Of a stretch of DNA of 64,000 bases, positions 61,462-64,000 are shown one piece after another; the stretch's first letter is position 1; each line of letters begins with the position of its first letter. This stretch comes from Falsiroseomonas sp050563525 (GTDB lineage Bacteria > Pseudomonadota > Alphaproteobacteria > Acetobacterales > Acetobacteraceae). The notes under the pieces were generated by a model. That model had not been told where the DNA came from. It did no database searches and saw nothing but the letters and a program-made list of their open reading frames with translations. Where the stretch lies: contig NZ_JBNXUN010000019.1 in assembly GCF_050563525.1 (NCBI RefSeq), positions 1 through 64,000 of the forward strand, given 5' to 3'. The position numbers and the translations under genes are program-made.

Positions 61462-62523
61462 TCAGGCGCGGCTTTCGGCGGCCCCGATCGGCGGCGGGTT
61501 CACGGCATCACGCGGCGCGGTCCGCGCGCCGAGCAGCAGGTCGAACAGGCCGGTCAAGTGCCGGGTGCCCAGCGCGTGGACGCCAACCAGCAGCGCGGTC
61601 GCCAGGACCGGCGTCGCCACCCAGAACAGCGGATAGGGGATCGGCTCGCCGAGGCGTTGATAGGCTTCCCAGGCCACTACCAGCAGCACGCTGTGGGTCA
61701 GGAACAGGAAGAAGCTGTGCCGGCTCATCCGCGCCAGCCAGCCGCCCGGCCGCGTACCCACCAGCAGCGAGGCCGCGGGCCAGACCAGCAGCGGGGCGGC
61801 CATGCCCAGCCAAGCGGTGTTCGGCTCACGCGTCTCGACCACGAAGGCGCAGGCGGCGACGAACAGCGCCAGGCAGGGCCATGCAAACCGGTCCCATGCC
61901 TGCAGGTTCCAGCGGTGCAACGCCGCCAGGCCGCCGAGGTAGAAGGTCACCAGCATTTCCGTCCGCAGCACCAGTTCCTTGTCCAGGTTCTCCAGCGCCA
62001 CGACCAGGACCAGCGCCAGGCCGAGCCATGGCGCGCGCCGCAGCAACCAGCCGAGCAGGGGCGCCAGCAGCGCCAGGACGAACAGGTCCCGAAGAAAGTT
62101 CAGGGGGTAGTTCACGGGCGGCGCGGTCAGCCCGAGCGCCGCGTCCAGCATCGTCGGCCAGTCGAACGGGACGAGCTGGGTGGAGATCGACATCCCGGCC
62201 TGGGCCTGCAGCAGCACGACCATCGCCACCAGCGGCAGGTTGAAGGCCAGGAAGGGAACCAGCAGGGTGCGCACCTTCTTCTGGACCAGCTTCCCGTAAT
62301 GCAGGTCGAGCCCGGACCGGAACAGCAGGTAGCCGGACACCACCGTCAGCACCGGGACGGAACAGCGGAATACCGCGTGCTGGAAGAAGGCCTTGATCCA
62401 GGCGAAGGAACCCGGCTCCAGTTCCGCAATCGGAACGTATGGGGGTACGTGCAGGAGGACCACGCCGAAGATCAGGACGAAGCGCAGGATGGAGATGCGC
62501 TGGCCGGTCGGGTTCTCAATCAA
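61462..62523 (-). CDS. acyltransferase 3 family membrane protein
   Basis: The 353-residue integral membrane protein with about ten helices matches acyltransferase family 3 (OafA/NolL/OPG-modifying type). It starts RISILRFVLIFGVVLLHVPP, the first helix with the conserved catalytic His in LLHV, then RCSVPVLTVVSGYLLFRSG. It probably O-acetylates a surface glycan. TTG 62523 is the apparent start, with GGAG seven bases upstream. The acceptor is unknown; no glycan genes are adjacent. Confidence 0.88.
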   Translation of the reverse strand: MIENPTGQRISILRFVLIFGVVLLHVPPYVPIAELEPGSFAWIKAFFQHAVFRCSVPVLTVVSGYLLFRSGLDLHYGKLVQKKVRTLLVPFLAFNLPLVAMVVLLQAQAGMSISTQLVPFDWPTMLDAALGLTAPPVNYPLNFLRDLFVLALLAPLLGWLLRRAPWLGLALVLVVALENLDKELVLRTEMLVTFYLGGLAALHRWNLQAWDRFAWPCLALFVAACAFVVETREPNTAWLGMAAPLLVWPAASLLVGTRPGGWLARMSRHSFFLFLTHSVLLVVAWEAYQRLGEPIPYPLFWVATPVLATALLVGVHALGTRHLTGLFDLLLGARTAPRDAVNPPPIGAAESRA

Positions 62524-62805
62524 TATCGGGCTCCAGCCGCTGATGTCCTGGTCGCGACTCGCGGTGGCGGCGGCTGTGCCATGACTGGGGCCGCATGTCG
62601 CTTGAACAGCGCGCGAGCGCCCGCCGGCCCGGCTTGAGCCTTTGGTCCTGCCGCTTTCCGCGCCAGAATGCTGGGGGGCCTGCCTGCAACCGCGGCGGCA
62701 GCGGCGAACTCGCGAGGATCAGGTCCTGGCACACCGCTTGCTGCCGAATCCTTCGCCGGCGGCCCGCGTATCCCCGCGGTCCCGGTCTCGAAAGGGTCTC
62801 GCCGC
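62524..62805. other. divergent intergenic region without visible genes
   Basis: These 282 bases between the acyltransferase and the binding-protein genes hold no open frame with a ribosome binding site and no clear promoter or hairpin that I can support. Confidence 0.4.
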
Positions 62806-63837
62806 ATGAGCCTGTCCCGCCGCCAACTCAGCCTCGCCGCCGGCGCCTCGCTCCTCGCCACCCCGGGCATCGGCCACGGGCAGGCTGCCCTGCCACGGGT
62901 AAAATACCAGGTGGACTGGGCGTTCCAGGGGCCCAACGCCTTCATGCTGTACGGCCGCCAGCGCAACTTCTTCCGCGACGCCGGCATCGACATCCAGATC
63001 GACCGCGGCTTCGGCTCCGGCCGCGTCCCGATCGACGTCGCCGGCGGCGCCTATGAGGTCGCGCAGGCCGACATCAACCCGGTGATCAAGTTCATCGCCG
63101 AAAATCCCAATGCCGGCCTGGTTGTCGTCGGCGTGTTCGGCGACCGCAGCCTGCTATGCGCCACCGTGCGCGCCGATGGCCCGATCCGCACGCCGAAGGA
63201 TTTCGAAGGCCGGACCCTGGCCGCGCCGGACAGCGACGCCGGCCGCCAGATCTTTCCCGCCTTCGCCCGCGCCGCAGGCTTCGACGCCTCCAAGGTCAAC
63301 TGGCTGACGGTGCGCCCTGAGCTGCGGGAGCCGATGCTGGTGCAGGGAAGGGCGGAAGGGATCACCGGCGCTGCTACCAGCACCGGCATGTCGCTGAAGG
63401 CGCTGGGCATGGACTGGCCCCAGCAGCGCATCCTTTGGTATCGCGATTTCGGCTTGCCACTGTATGGCACCTGCTGGCTGACCACGCGGGACTATGCGCG
63501 GCGCAATCCGGAGTTGGTGCGCGCCGTGGTGCGCGGCGGCATCCGGTCCCTGCAGGCCGCCTATGCCGACCCGGCCGCCTGCATCGCCGGGCTGAAGGCG
63601 GCGGAGCCGCTGACCGACGTGGCGATCGAGGCCGAGCGGCAGGAGGTGTCCTTCCGGGAGCAGATCGCCTCGCCCCATGTCACCGCCAACGGACTGTCCT
63701 CCGTCGTGCCGTCCCGCTTCCAGCTCGGCCTCGCGGCGGTGGAGGAAGCCTATGGCATGACGCCGAAGCTGAAGCCGGAGGATGTCTATACAGACGCCTT
63801 CCTGCCGCCCACGGCGGAACGTCGCCTGCCAGCCTGA
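62806..63837 (+). CDS. NMT1/THI5-like ABC transporter substrate-binding protein
   Basis: This 343-residue periplasmic receptor has a twin-arginine-type signal (MSLSRRQLSLAAGASLLATP). The mature part begins VKYQVDWAFQGPNAFMLYG, typical of SsuA/THI5-like proteins, with RGFGSGRVPIDVAGGAYEVAQAD following. Such receptors bind taurine, sulphonates, pyrimidines or riboflavin-type ligands. Partner permease and ATPase genes are not in the window; they may follow further right or be missing. Its stop codon lies in an imperfect 27-bp-period duplication. Confidence 0.9.
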   Translation: MSLSRRQLSLAAGASLLATPGIGHGQAALPRVKYQVDWAFQGPNAFMLYGRQRNFFRDAGIDIQIDRGFGSGRVPIDVAGGAYEVAQADINPVIKFIAENPNAGLVVVGVFGDRSLLCATVRADGPIRTPKDFEGRTLAAPDSDAGRQIFPAFARAAGFDASKVNWLTVRPELREPMLVQGRAEGITGAATSTGMSLKALGMDWPQQRILWYRDFGLPLYGTCWLTTRDYARRNPELVRAVVRGGIRSLQAAYADPAACIAGLKAAEPLTDVAIEAERQEVSFREQIASPHVTANGLSSVVPSRFQLGLAAVEEAYGMTPKLKPEDVYTDAFLPPTAERRLPA

Positions 63838-63870
63838 AGGCGGGACGCCCGCCTGCCAGCTTTAAGGCGG
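63823..63870. repeat. imperfect 27-bp-period duplication across a stop codon
   Basis: A 21-base segment at 63823-63843, beginning CGCCTGCCAG, recurs at 63850-63870 with two substitutions. The stop TGA (63835-63837) lies in the first copy; in the second copy the matching bases read TTA, so the stop is not repeated. Confidence 0.75.
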
Positions 63871-63877
63871 CCCGGCT

Positions 63878-64000
63878 TCAGCTCCCCTTGGCGGGGGGCG
63901 CCTTCTTGGTCGGCTCGCGAGTGAAGGCGGAGGCCGGGGCGGCTTCCGGCTTCTTCGCCGCCTTCGGTTTCTTGGCTTCGCGGTTGGAGCGGAGCTGGCC
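63878..64000 (-). CDS. C-terminal end of a short basic Lys/Ala/Pro-rich protein
   Basis: The last 40 codons and TGA (63880-63878) of a minus-strand gene are present; the start lies beyond the right edge. The encoded tail has GQLRSNREAKKPKAAKKPE and ends TKKAPPAKGS. This is like very short basic proteins with an RSNREAKKPK core that are common in alphaproteobacteria and of unknown function, so probably only a few residues are missing. Confidence 0.6.
   Translation of the reverse strand, partial: GQLRSNREAKKPKAAKKPEAAPASAFTREPTKKAPPAKGS

Overview
The window is uniformly GC-rich (third codon positions almost always G or C), densely packed and free of IS elements, CRISPR arrays, rRNA and tRNA. 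Gene content and order point to an alphaproteobacterium of the Rhodospirillales, most likely an Acetobacteraceae of the Roseomonas type. The clues are the core order rplU-rpmA-obgE-proB ... proA-nadD-rsfS-rlmH-gpmI-envC-ctpA-(divergent polysaccharide deacetylase)-rppH, the atpHAGDC operon, the tyrA-hisC/metX cluster, several TRAP/tripartite-style binding proteins and a PEP-CTERM protein. This assignment is inference from gene order and composition, not from a marker search.

Left part (1-21.9 kb) is accessory. It holds an M23 peptidase, a Na/Pi cotransporter, TspO, a PEP-CTERM choice-of-anchor-A protein and a DUF2188 protein. A minus-strand acyl-CoA operon follows (ADP-forming acyl-CoA synthetase with an apparent CTG start, MaoC hydratase, CoA-transferase A and B, enoyl-CoA hydratase, amidase); its two CoA-transferase genes are separated by a host-attachment-like gene on the other strand. 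Next comes a dehydroshikimate/quinate-type module: a dehydroshikimate dehydratase-HPPD fusion, aroQ, a three-gene TRAP transporter, and a divergent regulator made of two complete GntR-FCD units in one chain. A SWIB protein and a DadA-like oxidoreductase end this part.

Middle part (21.9-49.7 kb) is the core ribosome/proline/NAD/cell-wall cluster, interrupted by accessory blocks. The largest block separates proB from proA (about 9.2 kb). It holds three related small secreted proteins at its two ends, a chemoreceptor with a C-terminal PilZ domain, and a LysR-controlled set (atypical SDR, secreted metallo-beta-lactamase-fold enzyme, secreted beta-propeller, orphan peptide-type binding protein). 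Smaller insertions add NnrU, an FkbM methyltransferase, a single-domain bacterial voltage-gated sodium channel, a nitronate monooxygenase and the cbpM/cbpA chaperone pair.

Right part (49.7-64 kb) holds a GH10 xylanase and a ferritin-like/acyl-ACP-desaturase-like protein downstream of the ATP synthase operon. An MFS transporter, tyrA-hisC divergent from metX, a membrane acyltransferase, an NMT1-type binding protein and the end of a short basic protein complete it.

Two structural themes recur. Short tandem duplications straddle or touch stop codons at five gene ends, and several convergent gene pairs have one or both stop codons inside a hairpin. Most intergenic stretches are below 300 bases; the only longer one is 44-349.
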